From: Camellia lanceoleosa
Lineage: Eukaryota > Streptophyta > Magnoliopsida > Ericales > Theaceae
Reading direction: 5' to 3'
Length of the DNA: 64,000 nucleotides
Assembly (NCBI GenBank): GCA_025200525.1
Contig: CM045762.1
Span: forward strand, 110,396,734 to 110,460,733
Position 1 is the first letter of the stretch; the number at the start of each line of letters is the position of its first letter. Of this stretch, positions 48,401 through 58,911 are shown piece by piece. Both the position numbers and the translations under genes were made by a program. The notes under the pieces were generated by a model. The model made no database searches. It saw only the letters and a list, made by a program, of their open reading frames with translations, and was not told where the DNA came from.

Positions 48401-49623
48401 CTTTCATAATTAATTTGTTAATTGGTTAAGGGTTTGTAATAATTAATTAGCTAGGATAGTTGATTAATCATTTGGTTTGTATTATTTATTCGGACCCTCC
48501 GTCAAGAGGGCGAATTTTGTAATAAGTGTGCGTGCGTATGTGAATGTCTTCCAACCTCACGTCTTTCTCCCTTTTACTTACCTGCTTTCAACGGTTAGTT
48601 TTAGGTCATGTTTCAATTAGCATTATTTTGTTAGCATGTTTGCATACATTCATTCGTATTGCACGCACCGGGCTCGGCGCATCATACTAATTGCATAGTA
48701 TTTCAATTCCAACTTGAATACGTGTATCAAGTTGTCGCATTTCACATGACATCTTAGAATAGCCGAGCCTATTTCTAATTGCATTTTGCATGTGTTGCAT
48801 TAGCCATCTTAACATAGCTAGGATCATGCATTGATTACTAACTAGCTATTGTTTTGGCTCGAAGTACTAGGTAAGCTTTTGTGCTTTAGCATCTTGCATG
48901 AGCGTGAGTGTTAACATTACAGCATGCTTGCCATGAGGCTACTTGCTTAAATGATATAACTGCCTGAATGCTTGTGGGTGAAGGTTGGATTACCTGAATT
49001 GGAACAATTCATTGAAATGCGAGTTTTAAGCCTACTTTGCAGAGTGGCAAAATCATATTTTCTTAAGCCCACCTGAGGGTGGCAAATCCACGTCTTAGCC
49101 TACTTGTGAGTAGCACCATCAAACCATTTTCAAATAAACAAACATGAAATGTTTTGTTTCAATTTAGGCGATCTAGTCTATACTTGTGTGTTGTGTGTAT
49201 CACATAGTAAATTCTAGCTAAAAAACCGGAATAAGAACGTATATATTTTCAAAAACAAGATATCATGTTTAGTAGTGGCCGATCTTTGATCGGGTGAGCG
49301 GGGGTGCTCATTGCATGACCTTCCCGAATCGTACCCAAGTTCCCGAGCCGAGGCAACTTTAGTGATGATGGACACATGGCCTTAGGCAACGAGTCAGGGT
49401 TTCCTAAATTCCCCCAAAACAAAATATTTAGGTGGCGACTCTATATCTGGCAAAGCAGTCCATGCTTGGCACTTCTTTGTTAAAAATCAGTTTTTCAAAA
49501 CGATTTACCGGATTTGGACTCTGTGGTGATTTATCGGTCTCGCATTGCACTTTACGGGATTAGATTCCGAACCGTGACATTTGAGTCCGAACTGTAGTAG
49601 CAAAGCCCACGGGCGCGTCTACA
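45454..49623 (+). repeat. 3' LTR of the Tat element (4170 bp)
   Basis: Starts TGCAGACACCCC (T-to-C change at base 3 relative to the 5' copy) and ends GCGTCTACA. Colinear with 24680-28891 over its full length with numerous substitutions and small indels. The GGCCGAT-type words at 48120-48235 are better kept here than in the 5' LTR. It abuts the ctcct target duplication and then copia integrase/RT linker sequence. Confidence 0.93.
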
Positions 49624-51395
49624 CTCCTACTCCAGCAACAAATAAGGAAGAAAATGGTGAGTCTCCAATCCTGGATATTGAACCATAAAGTCAAAGAGAA
49701 GCTGAGGTCCAAGCACAAGAAGTTAAGACAGCACCGACTTCTCAAGTAAGTCAGAGTTCAAAGAGTGCACAGAGAGACACCACTTCTAATGCTTCTGTCG
49801 CCACAAGTCCTGAGTTCAAACCATTAGCAAGGGTGAAACTAAATCATCTAGCTCAACAGGTGATTAGAAGTGTATCGGATCGAATGAAAACCCGAAGACA
49901 AATTCGGGATGAGGTATCTCATATGTGTTATGTTTCATTAATTGAACCTAAGAATATAAAAGAGGCCTTACTAGATGATAGTTGGGTCAATGCTATGCAT
50001 AAAAAATTAGGTCAATTTGAACATAACACTGTTTGGTCTCTAGTTCCCAGACCAAGAGACACGAATATGATAGGTACCAAGTGGATCTTTAAGAATAAAT
50101 CTTATGAGAATGGTATTGTGGTCACACAAGTAGAGGGTGTTGACTATGATGAAACATTTTCCCTAGTTGCACATCTCGAATCTATTTCTTGGTTTCAAAT
50201 TGTTTCAAATGGATGTGAAAAGTGCCTTTCTGAATGGGTACTTGAAAGAAGAGGCATATGTTGAGCAACCAAAAGGGTTTGAGGACCCTAAATGTCCAAA
50301 CCATGTCTACAAGTTAGACAAGGCTTTGTATGGGTTGGAACAAACCCCTCGGGCTTGGTATGATAGACTTACTGCCTTTCTTCTGGATAATGACTTTCAA
50401 AGGGGTAGTGTGGATAAGACTTTATTTGTGAAACATACTAAGTCTCATATTCTTGTTGCTCAAATTTATGTTGATAATATTATGTTTGGATCCACTGCTG
50501 ATCATCTTGTAAAATATTTTTCGGATTGCATAACACATGAGTTTGAGATGAGCATGATGGGAGAGTTGTCTTATTTCTTGGGTCTTCAAATTAAACAGTC
50601 TCTTTCGGGTATATTTGTTTCTCAGACTAAGTATGCCAAAAATCTTGTGTCAAAGTTTGGTCTTGAGTTTGTCAAACATGTACGCACTCCCATGAGCACC
50701 AGTCTTCACATTTCCAAAGATTCCTCTGGTACTGATATTGATCTTACCCTTTATAGAAGTATGATAAGAGTTTTCTTTACACCACAGCCAGTCCTCTGGA
50801 CATTGCATTTAGTGTAGGTGTATGTGCCCGTTACCAAGCCAGTCCTAAAGAGTCATCTTCCTGCGGTCAAACGCATCATTAATTATGTTCATGGGACACT
50901 GGGGTATGGGGTTTGGTTTTCTACCTATACTACAGCTGAAATTACTGGTTTTTCTGATGCCAACTGGGCAGGGTGTGCTGAGGATAGGAAGAGTACATCC
51001 GGGGGGTGTTTTTACCTTGGGAATAATTTGGTTGCTTGGCATAGCAAAAAACAAAATTCATCTCTCTTTCGACTGTTGAGGCTGAGTACATTGCTGCAGG
51101 GAGTTGCTGTGCACAAATGCTGTGGATGAAGCAAATGCTTCATGATTATGGAATAGATTAGAACACTCTCACTCTTATCTGTGATAACACAAGTGCCATA
51201 AACATTTCAAAAAATCATGTCCAACACTCTCGCACAAAACACATTGACATTCATCATCATTTTATTTAAGAGTTAGTGGAAGAGGGCCTTGTTGTTCTTG
51301 AACATGTACCCACTGAGCATAAAAAGCTGATATTTTTACAAAACCCTTTGATCTTCTTCGGTTTGAGTTCCTTAGGAAAACCTTGGGTGTAGTGC
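49624..51395 (+). pseudogene. Copia reverse transcriptase and RNase H (after the Tat insertion)
   Basis: Starts with linker, then [57 protein letters not shown] (first catalytic D), [15 protein letters not shown]. The catalytic YVDD box is YVDN ([10 protein letters not shown] near 50468-50490). RNase H follows with DANWAGCAEDRKSTSGGCFYLG and, in other frames, LICDNTSAI and [10 protein letters not shown]. The expected conserved segment RNKARLVAQG before VEGVDYDETF is partly deleted. Stops lie near 50816 and 51158, with frameshifts near 50170 and 51070. With YVDN the enzyme would be inactive. Confidence 0.9.
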
Positions 51396-52398
51396 TTAGT
51401 CACTAGGGTGTTACCTGTTCCTTAAGTGTGTGTGAGTGTTTGGCTTTTTGTGTGCTTGGATGCTATAATCTCATTGTTATTGATTCCTGTCATCTTTGCA
51501 TCCAAATTTATATGAACACTGCTCATGCTGCTTCCAAGATCTGATTCTTCTTTGTTCATAGCTCATTCTGAATGCCCTGCTCATTGACTTCATGATCTCA
51601 TTCTGTACATATTCTTGAGATAAATTGTTACAGGGGTTTCCGCACAAGTGATCAAAGTTCTCTATGGACCACTAACAGTGTTTCTTGTACTTTTTCAGAG
51701 GAATTGACCTATACTAGTATATCATGGGTGATGTTGAGTCTCTTAACCATCTACCATCGTTTTTTCACTTCCATGGTTTCTCCCTCAGTTCATTGGAGTC
51801 CTGGCATTAGGAAAAGGCTACCTCAAAGGCACCAACCAAGCCATCCTTTTTTATTTCATTCTTCTCTGGTTTGGTCTCCATACTCTTGAGCGTGCATGGC
51901 ACCAGTGAGTGCCCACAAGAAAGAAATGTTGAAAAAAATAAATAAATAACTAATAAAAAAAAGGGATTCATTGATTGAGGGTGAGCCTCCGCATTTACTC
52001 AACAAACACCCCATGATTTCTAGTGGTTTGACTTTTCTCTGTGATGTTTAGTTACTCTTGCCAGAGGTCCAACCATCCAATCACTATGAGGATTAACTCT
52101 AGCTCTACGGCTTCTCAAGGATTGCACACACACATTGATTTTGTGAGCTCTCAAGTTTTTTTTTTTTTTTTTGAGTGGTGCATTCTCATGTAGCTTATGT
52201 TCATTGATTAAATTTTATTTGATTTGCTAATGATTATATCCTTCATATTGTTATAATTGCAAGTTTGCGGGCTTCATGGTTTGTAGATTATTTCATCTTA
52301 GTATCACCTTCATGCTATTGTGCTCACTTACTTGTGTTTCAGGTTCCACTTCATAGTGTGAGTATTGTGTTTTTGCTCAGAAAGTATTGTTTAGTTTT
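51396..52398. other. Copia region between RNase H and the env-position leader
   Basis: About 1 kb with no recognised protein, and a poly-T run at 52157-52172. Position corresponds to the untranslated spacer seen in SIRE-type elements. Confidence 0.5.
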
Positions 52399-52593
52399 TT
52401 TTTTTTTTTTCCTTCTTTGCTCGAGCGAGGAAGTGTACGCTCGAGCGTGCTTCTACAGATGGCTTAGATTCTGAGAGCGTGCTCTTTAGGCTCGAGCGAC
52501 CTCTTACACATAATTGTCTTCGCTCTAGCGACCTGGCGTGGTTTAAATTCTGTTGCTGCGTCCCTTCACTTCATTTTTTTCCCTCTTACTTCG

Positions 52594-52631
<38 letters not shown>

Positions 52632-52640
52632 TAGGGTTTT
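52399..52640 (+). promoter_or_regulatory. LTR-like leader before the env-position ORF
   Basis: Order: poly-T run, four CTCGAGCG-type palindromes (52423-52530), a (CT)16 run at 52596-52628 and cacctagggttttt. The family B LTRs show the same order (palindromes, CT-rich leader, cctaag/cctagg). It may be an internal promoter for the ORF that follows or the remains of an old LTR. Confidence 0.45.
52596..52628 (+). repeat. (CT)n microsatellite, about 16 repeats
   Basis: Uninterrupted CT dinucleotides within the leader before the env-position ORF. Confidence 0.95.
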
Positions 52641-53267
52641 TATGCTCCCATTACCACATCCTTTGATCTTAACTTGACTTTTGGGGGCGTCTCTCCTTCA
52701 TCCATCTTGCATTGTCATTATTTGGTAAGTTTTCTTTTCTTTTCTCTGTTTACTTTCTCGTCCTCAGTTTGTCTTGTGTCTGCTCTGTTTTGACTATGGT
52801 GTCTAGGGTTCTTCATTGTTGGCTTTTAGTCTTTTCATTATGGTTTATTGTCTCTCGATTGCATCTTGGTTTAGTGATTTGGTACATTATTTGCTAGTGT
52901 TTAAAGTACAGGGTTAAATTAGGGCTTGTTTTTTCCTACCTTAGTTTTTTGTCCTATGTTTCTAATTCTGCTTTATGGTGGCCTTAATACATTGTGTGAT
53001 TGTTAGTTTTCATGCTCTACTGTCTCCATATCTATCATATTACTGCAATTGGTTTATGTTGGAACTTTACCCTAGCTCTGCTCTTATTATATTTTAAATC
53101 ATGCTATGGCTTTGTGCATTTTGCTGTGGTTTAATTCTATTGGACTAATTGTTGTTTGCCGTGCTCTTATGTTTTCTTTTGGGGGTTCTTATGGGCTTTG
53201 GTTATTCTCTAGTTTTGTCTTGTGGGTTGGGGTCTTATGGTTGTCTTTCCTAATAGTTTGGTCAATC

Positions 53268-54333
53268 ATGGCTAAGCCTGTGAAGCGTCGTAAATTCACT
53301 ATGTCCCGCCCAATCTACAACACTGAAAAATTTCAATCCAAGGAAAAATCCAAATTGTTTAGGGAGTTAAAGTTCACCTCGAATGGAATGTCCTTCCTAG
53401 TGCTTTTGAGTTGCTCCCCATCCATTCGTTGTTCGATTCTTTAGGGGATGATCAAGTTTTGCTTTTCTTAGGGCCTCAAAATCTCAGTCTAGTCCGTAAA
53501 TTTTATTGTAATATGCATTCTATCCGTAAGGAAATTGCTCCCTCATTTAGCACCTAGGTTAGGAAGAAATATTTGGTTATCACTGACGAAGTTTTTCGAC
53601 TGTTTCTTGGTCTTCTAGAAGTCCGGAATTTTCATTTTCCTTTCATTACTCATAGTGGTGTTGATTTTGATCGCGTTGCCACTGAACTTTGTGTTACTCC
53701 CCAGTCTTCGATTGCCGGGGCGCTCATTCAGCAAAATGAGCTTCTTCCTCATTTTTGGCTTCTTAACATCATTGTCTATGCCAACATTCATGTGACTACT
53801 CATTCATCTCATATTACCCAAGATTAGGTGTATGTGTTCTATTACATTGATCGTCGTCTTCCCATTCACCTGCCCGCGATGATTGTCACCAAAATCATCA
53901 CTGTTTTTAAGGGACGCAAGTCCTTAGGTCTTCCTTATGGTTGTTTCCTCACTAGATTTCTCACTTCTCTTGGTGTCCCCATCTTTGAGGATGACAAGTT
54001 TGCCTCTCCTGTTAAACCCATTACCAAGTTGACCATGTCTCAAAGTCAAGCTCATATTCGGAGGGGTCCATCGGGAGCCGGGGTTTCTGATGCAGGTAAT
54101 GCTCCCTTAGCTGAACATGTCGAGTATGATGAGTATGATGTAGCCGCTGTCGGTGCACCTGAGATGCGTCCTCATTCATTTCATGGCCAGCTACAACAGT
54201 TCAAGTAGGCTATCACTCATTGCCTTGATCAGCTCGATGCCAGGCTTCAGACTCTTGATGGCTGCCTCGACCAGCAAACTGCCCTTTTGACTCAAATTCT
54301 ATCTTTGTTGCAGATGCCTCAACCAGACTCATA
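53268..54333 (+). pseudogene. Env-position ORF of the copia element (plant-transposon-protein-like domain)
   Basis: Starts MAKPVKRRKFTMSRPIYNTEKF at 53268 and runs through three frames: LGPQNLSLVRKFYCNMH near 53470-53520, VITDEVFRLFLGL, NELLPHFWLLNIIVYANIHVTTHSSHI, then IDRRLPIHLPAMIV and GLPYGCFLTRFLTSLGVPIFEDD. This resembles the domain called putative plant transposon protein (PF20167). It ends with an acidic/Gly-rich stretch and a coiled coil (LDARLQTLDGCLDQQTALLTQ). One TAG at 53826 and two or more frameshifts break it. SIRE-type elements carry an env-like ORF here; I see no clear signal peptide or fusion region in this copy, so an envelope role is not supported. Confidence 0.6.
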
Positions 54334-54755
54334 GTTCTTGGACAGTTTTTTTTGGACAATTTGTGGACTGTATATTTTTTTCGTTTGTCTCTCCCAGACA
54401 AAAAGGGGGGATATGTTTCGTTCGTACAGTTTGGTTGTTTGGTTGGGGTACATAGTTTACATATCTGTTTGCATGATGGTTGCTCTTTTGGGATATAGTT
54501 GTGGCTTTGCATGTTGGACATAACATTTTGGGATTTTGATATATTGTTTTGCTTACATTATGATCTAGCTTCTAATTTTATTTTATTTTTATGTTTTTGG
54601 AACTAATATTCTTAATATTCTCTCTTTTTTTTTTCTTGGTGATGGTTTTCTACTTTTGCAAAAATTTGGTTCAGGTTGTTTTGTTAAGTTGAGTTGGTTG
54701 TGTTGTCTAGGAAAGTGTTAGAATGTTTTGTCCAGGAATTGACAAAGGGGGACAT
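54334..54755 (+). other. Copia 3' untranslated region with polypurine tract
   Basis: T-rich, no gene. Purine-rich words (acaaaaagggggga at about 54398 and gacaaagggggaca at 54741-54754) precede the LTR; the latter is the polypurine tract used at the LTR border. Duplicated polypurine-like tracts are common in Sireviruses. Confidence 0.7.
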
Positions 54756-55621
54756 TGTTAGGTCCCTTAGTCTTGTCAATCCCGTGGAGAAACATGTTTT
54801 TATCGAGTTATAATTTTCCTAAGTTTGTTGTCTTGCTCGCTCAAGCGAAGGAGTTCTTCCTCGAGCAAACGCTACTTCTGTATAAAACCTGAGAATGATG
54901 ATTGTATGCTCCAGCGCAGGTAGTGTGGCTTGAGCGAAGCCACTTATGGAAAACACGCGTATTTGGTTCTTCGCTCGAGCGAGCTTCGCTGCCCTTGTTT
55001 TGTATAAGTACTTGTTATAGTTCAAAACTAGGATTACGTTTTTGAGATCCACTTTAAGGTTTTTAGGTTTTTCTTTTGGGGTTGTTTACTAGTTGTCCTT
55101 GATGATTTGATTGAGTATTAAACTCATGGCTTGATAAGCACACATCAAGCAGGTTGATTGTTCAGATTGAAAAGTGTTCCTCTTCGGTGGAATCTAGAGA
55201 TTCAAGTGTGAAGTATCAAAGGAGTATGATATTGTGCGTGGTCATTGATTCGACAATAAAAGTTGTGGATTCAACTTTAATCTAATCAATTTCGAGACGA
55301 AGGTTACGGTGAAAGATATACAAAAGATTTGAAGACAAATTGGAAGCGTTTTGGGTAATTTGTTTGTTATCTTTGTAATCTTTCTTTCTTCAGTAGTGGA
55401 TTGATTAGTGGCATTTTGCCCGTGGTTTTTTTTATCACAATTGAAGGTGCTTCGATTGTGGTTTTTCCATGTAAAAATCATTTGTGTCAATTTATTGTTT
55501 TTTGAAAACAACAATATAAATCACTTTCGTAAGTACTTGATGATTTAGATTATGAGTTTTATCTGATTGGGAATTGAAATAATTAAAACTTGATCTAATC
55601 ATGAATCACTTAGGTTTTTCA
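54756..55621 (+). repeat. 3' LTR of the copia element (866 bp)
   Basis: Starts TGTTAGGTCCC, ends AGGTTTTTCA. Contains a palindrome cluster at 54835-54985 with copies gctcaagcg, cctcgagc and cttcgctcgagcgagc; it lacks about 20 bp compared with the 5' LTR. Followed by the acaac target duplication. Confidence 0.93.
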
Positions 55622-56289
55622 ACAACAAACACTACTTTAACCCGATAAACAAGTTACATTAGGTATAGTTGAAATGGAAGTTCCATGGGCGTTTTGGTAG
55701 AAGGAAGTGATTTTCCTTCTAGGAACGGAAGAATATAAGTTAATTTGACCCATTACAATATTTGTGCAAGGTTTGCTCTGCTTGCAATTCAAAGTAATTG
55801 CTTGGTCACTGACAGACGATCCATTGATATTCGTATAAGTCACATCACTTATTTGCACCGTCGATTCCTTCAATATGAATCACATTACCATCAAAATAGC
55901 ATGTTAGTTCTTTTGGCATGTACAAGCATGTGGAAAAACTCAAAATTCTTCTTAAGAAATGAAGATTAATGTTTTTACCAGTTTGCCATTTTTGTGATTG
56001 TCCTTATAAGATTGGTTGATTATGATAGGATTTCCAACTCTAAAAAATGTGATCTGTTCAAATGTGATATTCTTTGCATACCTGGATTCCCCCTAGATAG
56101 CACATGTGATAATTTCAAAATTAAAAAATTAATGTCTCCAAAATTTCAAAATATGTAGATGACAAAACATTTGTCCATGTGTGTACATGTGTGTGTGTAG
56201 ATATATGTTTGCATACCTACCATGTCTTGATCCTTACTCCGTTTGTAGTTTCCGTCAATGTAGAATATCCCACATATACTTGCTCTACT

Positions 56290-58867
56290 TGTGACGCCCC
56301 GATTCTACACTATAGGTTGCAGTCAAGGGAGAGTCACTAATAAGTCCTATGGTCAATAACCAAGTAAGATCCCAGATCGCCGGAGGAGTCAAATTAGCCT
56401 CCCTTCTAAGTCCAGCTTTCTTAGGTAGCACACTACCCTTTTGACAGATCTTAAAAGGTATTGACACAAGGTCTCATAAGTAACGACAAGGTTCACACAT
56501 AGGATATAAATACATAACAATCACAATATGTATATAATTCAAAAGATGGTTCCATTACATTACATCCAAAAGAAGGCTTAAAACTTCAAATGAGTCTTTA
56601 CAAAACATCCAAAAAGAAACTTCTAATTTTTCTAGGATAGCCAAAAGTCTTCAAAGGTTTCAAGCTTGTCATCTCGACTATGAGTTAAACCGTCACGGCA
56701 TGATACAAGTGAGCTTTGAATGCCGATAAACACACACACACCTTACCCCTTTTTCCCGATCTAATACACAATCACAATTATAACATCAAGTAATAAAGCA
56801 TGATACTCAATTAAAAGAAATAAAGGTTTAAGTTAGATGTTAGCAAACTAGAAATCCCCAAAGAGATTTACGTCCTCCTACCACAAGAATCGGACCGGAT
56901 TATTGGGTATGCCCCCTCTTTTCTTTGCTTTGTTGCAGAACTAACCTCGGATGCCTACCAGCGGTTATGTATCACGTAAGCGCCAACCGAGGCCTCAAAA
57001 AGGCGGTAAAGTAGGGCCTTGCCGAAACCCTCCTCACACCAAACCACCTAGGGTCCGAATACAACCACTCCGTTCAAGAGTTCTGAAAACCACTTGCGCA
57101 AGACTTTAACTTTCAAATAGGGAACGCATCCCAACAATCCATATATCACATCCTCATCTTTTTATTTCTCAAGTGTTCGAAAACCCAATACCCTCCCAAT
57201 TAGGTTTCCCGTTGAATTAAATGTTTTACATCAAGGTTAGTCCAACTTACAAGACAATAATATCCACATAGACATGCATCCATAAAGCGAGGAAGATAAA
57301 TAACATAACCAGAATACACATAATAACATGCCAAGATATGCTCATATGTAAGTAGGCAGTTTCATGAATTCACGGGCATAAAATATCCATACATAACACA
57401 GTTTCCAGATTTAATATCACATGAAGATTGAGATAAAAGGACTATTTTAAATCTTCCACCGGACTCGGTCTCCCTATGGTTCGTAGAGAATTTGATCTAC
57501 TTTCTAGAACACTTTTTCGGAAATGGGATTGCTTTTCCAGATTTTAAGTTATTTAGAAATTATTCCAGCGCTGTGTAGAATCTGTCCAGATCCGTCGACC
57601 GTTACGAAAATCTTATTTTCTTGCAAACCGCTTGATGTTTTTCGATGAAACCAATTTTAATTGAAAGATAACATCTTAAGGAAGGTTTTTGACATAAAAT
57701 AGAGGCCCAGAATAATTTTGTACATTTTTCTATAATTTCTGGAAGTGGCTGCAAAAACAGGTTCTAGGGTGCTTTGCCCCAAAACTAGAAGATTTATGAA
57801 AAAGGGGTTCCACCAAGGGAAAGTTTCACTTCTTTTGTGAAGAAAATATGCTAGCTATCACATGTTTAACTCAGAAAATTTGTTTGAAAGAGTGCTCTTG
57901 AAAAGTTGAGAGATTGGTACAAAAGAAGATGGTTTTGTGTTAAAATGGGGAAAATACAAGAGAGATGGAATCAATACTCAACCCTTAGCATTTTTAACAT
58001 AAGAACGTAGTAATAACAGATCTGAAAACATTATTTAGAACCTTGAGAAACATGTATTAGAAAAAGAAAATGAAAGAGAAGGTTGTGTTGGTGGCTTACC
58101 TACTAAGCTTTGCCCAAGAAGCTCTCTTCTTCCTCATTCTTCTCATCTAGACTTCTCTTTCTTTCTCTCCTCCCTCTCTCTAACCTAATGTGTGTATGTG
58201 GGTGTGGTGTTTGGCTTTGCCAAGCTAGGTGAGGTTTATATTTATAGACAATTTTTGATGTAAAATGTCCTAAAAGCCCACTAGTTGAAAATGGATGGAA
58301 AGTTTAGGATTTGTTTGAAGTGTTAAAGGAAATAGGGATGATTTGGGAGGCTTACTCAAGGATTTGGCAAGATTTAGTTAAAATAGAACTAGTTTAGGAA
58401 TTAGCATCCTAGGTCTAGGGTACTAGGTGGTGTTTCTTTCTAGAATTTCATGATGATATATCTTCAAGTTGTCTCCTCACTTTTTCCTAGAATGATGGGG
58501 TTATTTTTTTTTTATAAATTTTAGGTACAAGGGCACATCCCTCAAGGTGTATACATATATATATATATTGCATGATTGATGGTACTTCAAGGTACAAGGT
58601 ACAAGTACTAGTTTGGGGTAAGTTTTGAATTTAAATAAAGAGTGAGGGCTTGGAGTTAAATACATGTAACTTATGTAGAATTAAATTAGGTTAGGGAACT
58701 TATTCTGGCTAGGGAAATTCTTGATAAAAAAATAATAATAAATAAAAAATAAAAAAAATAGTAATGCTAGCAAGCGAGATTGAATTAATTCAAATGGCGA
58801 GGGACTTTAAGAAAATAATTCAACATTAGGGTTTTCAAAGTGAATACATATTTTCGGGGGCTTCACA
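56290..58867 (-). mobile_element. Solo LTR (family C, 2578 bp) in a polygalacturonase exon
   Basis: Ends TGTGACGCCCC and GGGGGCTTCACA, with perfect 5-bp duplications ctact at 56285-56289 and 58868-58872. Removing it and one duplication restores the exon reading frame exactly. Minus orientation is inferred from a TATA-like run (58235-58249) followed on that strand by a GA-rich leader (58150-58180). There is no internal retroviral sequence. Confidence 0.92.
58235..58249 (-). promoter_or_regulatory. Probable TATA box of solo LTR C (minus strand)
   Basis: tctataaatataaac on the minus strand, about 50 bp before a GA-rich leader. A transcript would run toward lower coordinates, in the sense of the polygalacturonase exons. 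Confidence 0.45.
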
Positions 58868-58911
58868 CTACTATTTCGTAAATCTGCATGTTTTGTCCCA
58901 AGCTTCCCACA

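Larger units (their letters stand above)
24372..49623 (+). mobile_element. Ty3/gypsy Tat-lineage (Ogre/Retand-like) element, 25.3 kb
   Basis: Direct LTRs of about 4.2 kb (24680-28891 and 45454-49623) start TG(T/C)AGACACCC and end GTCTACA. The insertion site is flanked by ctcct at 24367-24371 and 49624-49628, inside copia pol. The internal region has a tRNA-Arg-type primer-binding site, gag, protease, reverse transcriptase, RNase H, an additional archaeal-type RNase H and integrase. The region after integrase has two antisense genes and a tandem-repeat array. The double RNase H, long LTRs and antisense ORFs are marks of the Tat lineage. All sense ORFs are broken. Confidence 0.93.
20307..55621 (+). 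mobile_element. Ty1/copia element, SIRE/Maximus-like, about 10 kb plus a 25-kb nested insertion
   Basis: Two direct LTRs (20307-21180 and 54756-55621) start TGTTAGG and end TTTTTCA. Perfect 5-bp target duplications acaac lie at 20302-20306 and 55622-55626. A primer-binding site for initiator methionine tRNA follows the left LTR and a polypurine tract precedes the right one. The order gag, protease, integrase, reverse transcriptase, RNase H is that of copia. The long region between RNase H and the 3' LTR with an extra ORF, the two CCHC knuckles and the gag sequence suggest the SIRE (Sirevirus) lineage. Both LTRs differ by many substitutions and an indel, so the insertion is not recent. All ORFs are broken. 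Confidence 0.93.
55637..58911 (-). pseudogene. Polygalacturonase (GH28), copy 1: three C-terminal exons, one split by a solo LTR
   Basis: On the minus strand. Exon at 58911-58868 plus 56289-56217 starts after a CTCTAG acceptor, completing a split Ser codon, with VGSLGQNMQIYE; it is split by the solo LTR and continues with VYVGYSTLTETTNGVRIKTW. The last codon before the GTATGC donor is TAG where GH28 proteins have Gln (KTWQGG), a C-to-T nonsense change. The next exon (about 56105-55979) has YAKNITFEQITFFRVGNPII. The last exon (55867-55637) has STVQISDVTYTNING, SDQAITLNC, CTNIVMGQINLYS and ends CLSG, stop. GH28 enzymes cleave pectin in the wall. The N-terminal half with NTDG and GDDC is not present upstream within the window. 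Confidence 0.9.

Noticed and set aside
53106..53267. Hydrophobic N-terminus before the copia env-position ORF as a signal peptide
   Set aside because: The sequence is T-rich non-coding leader; the ORF with family-like residues starts at 53268.
8058..58911. One polygalacturonase gene interrupted by a 47-kb block of insertions
   Set aside because: On the minus strand the NTDG/GDDC part would have to lie at higher coordinates than the C-terminal part, but the opposite is true; a simple interrupted gene does not fit.
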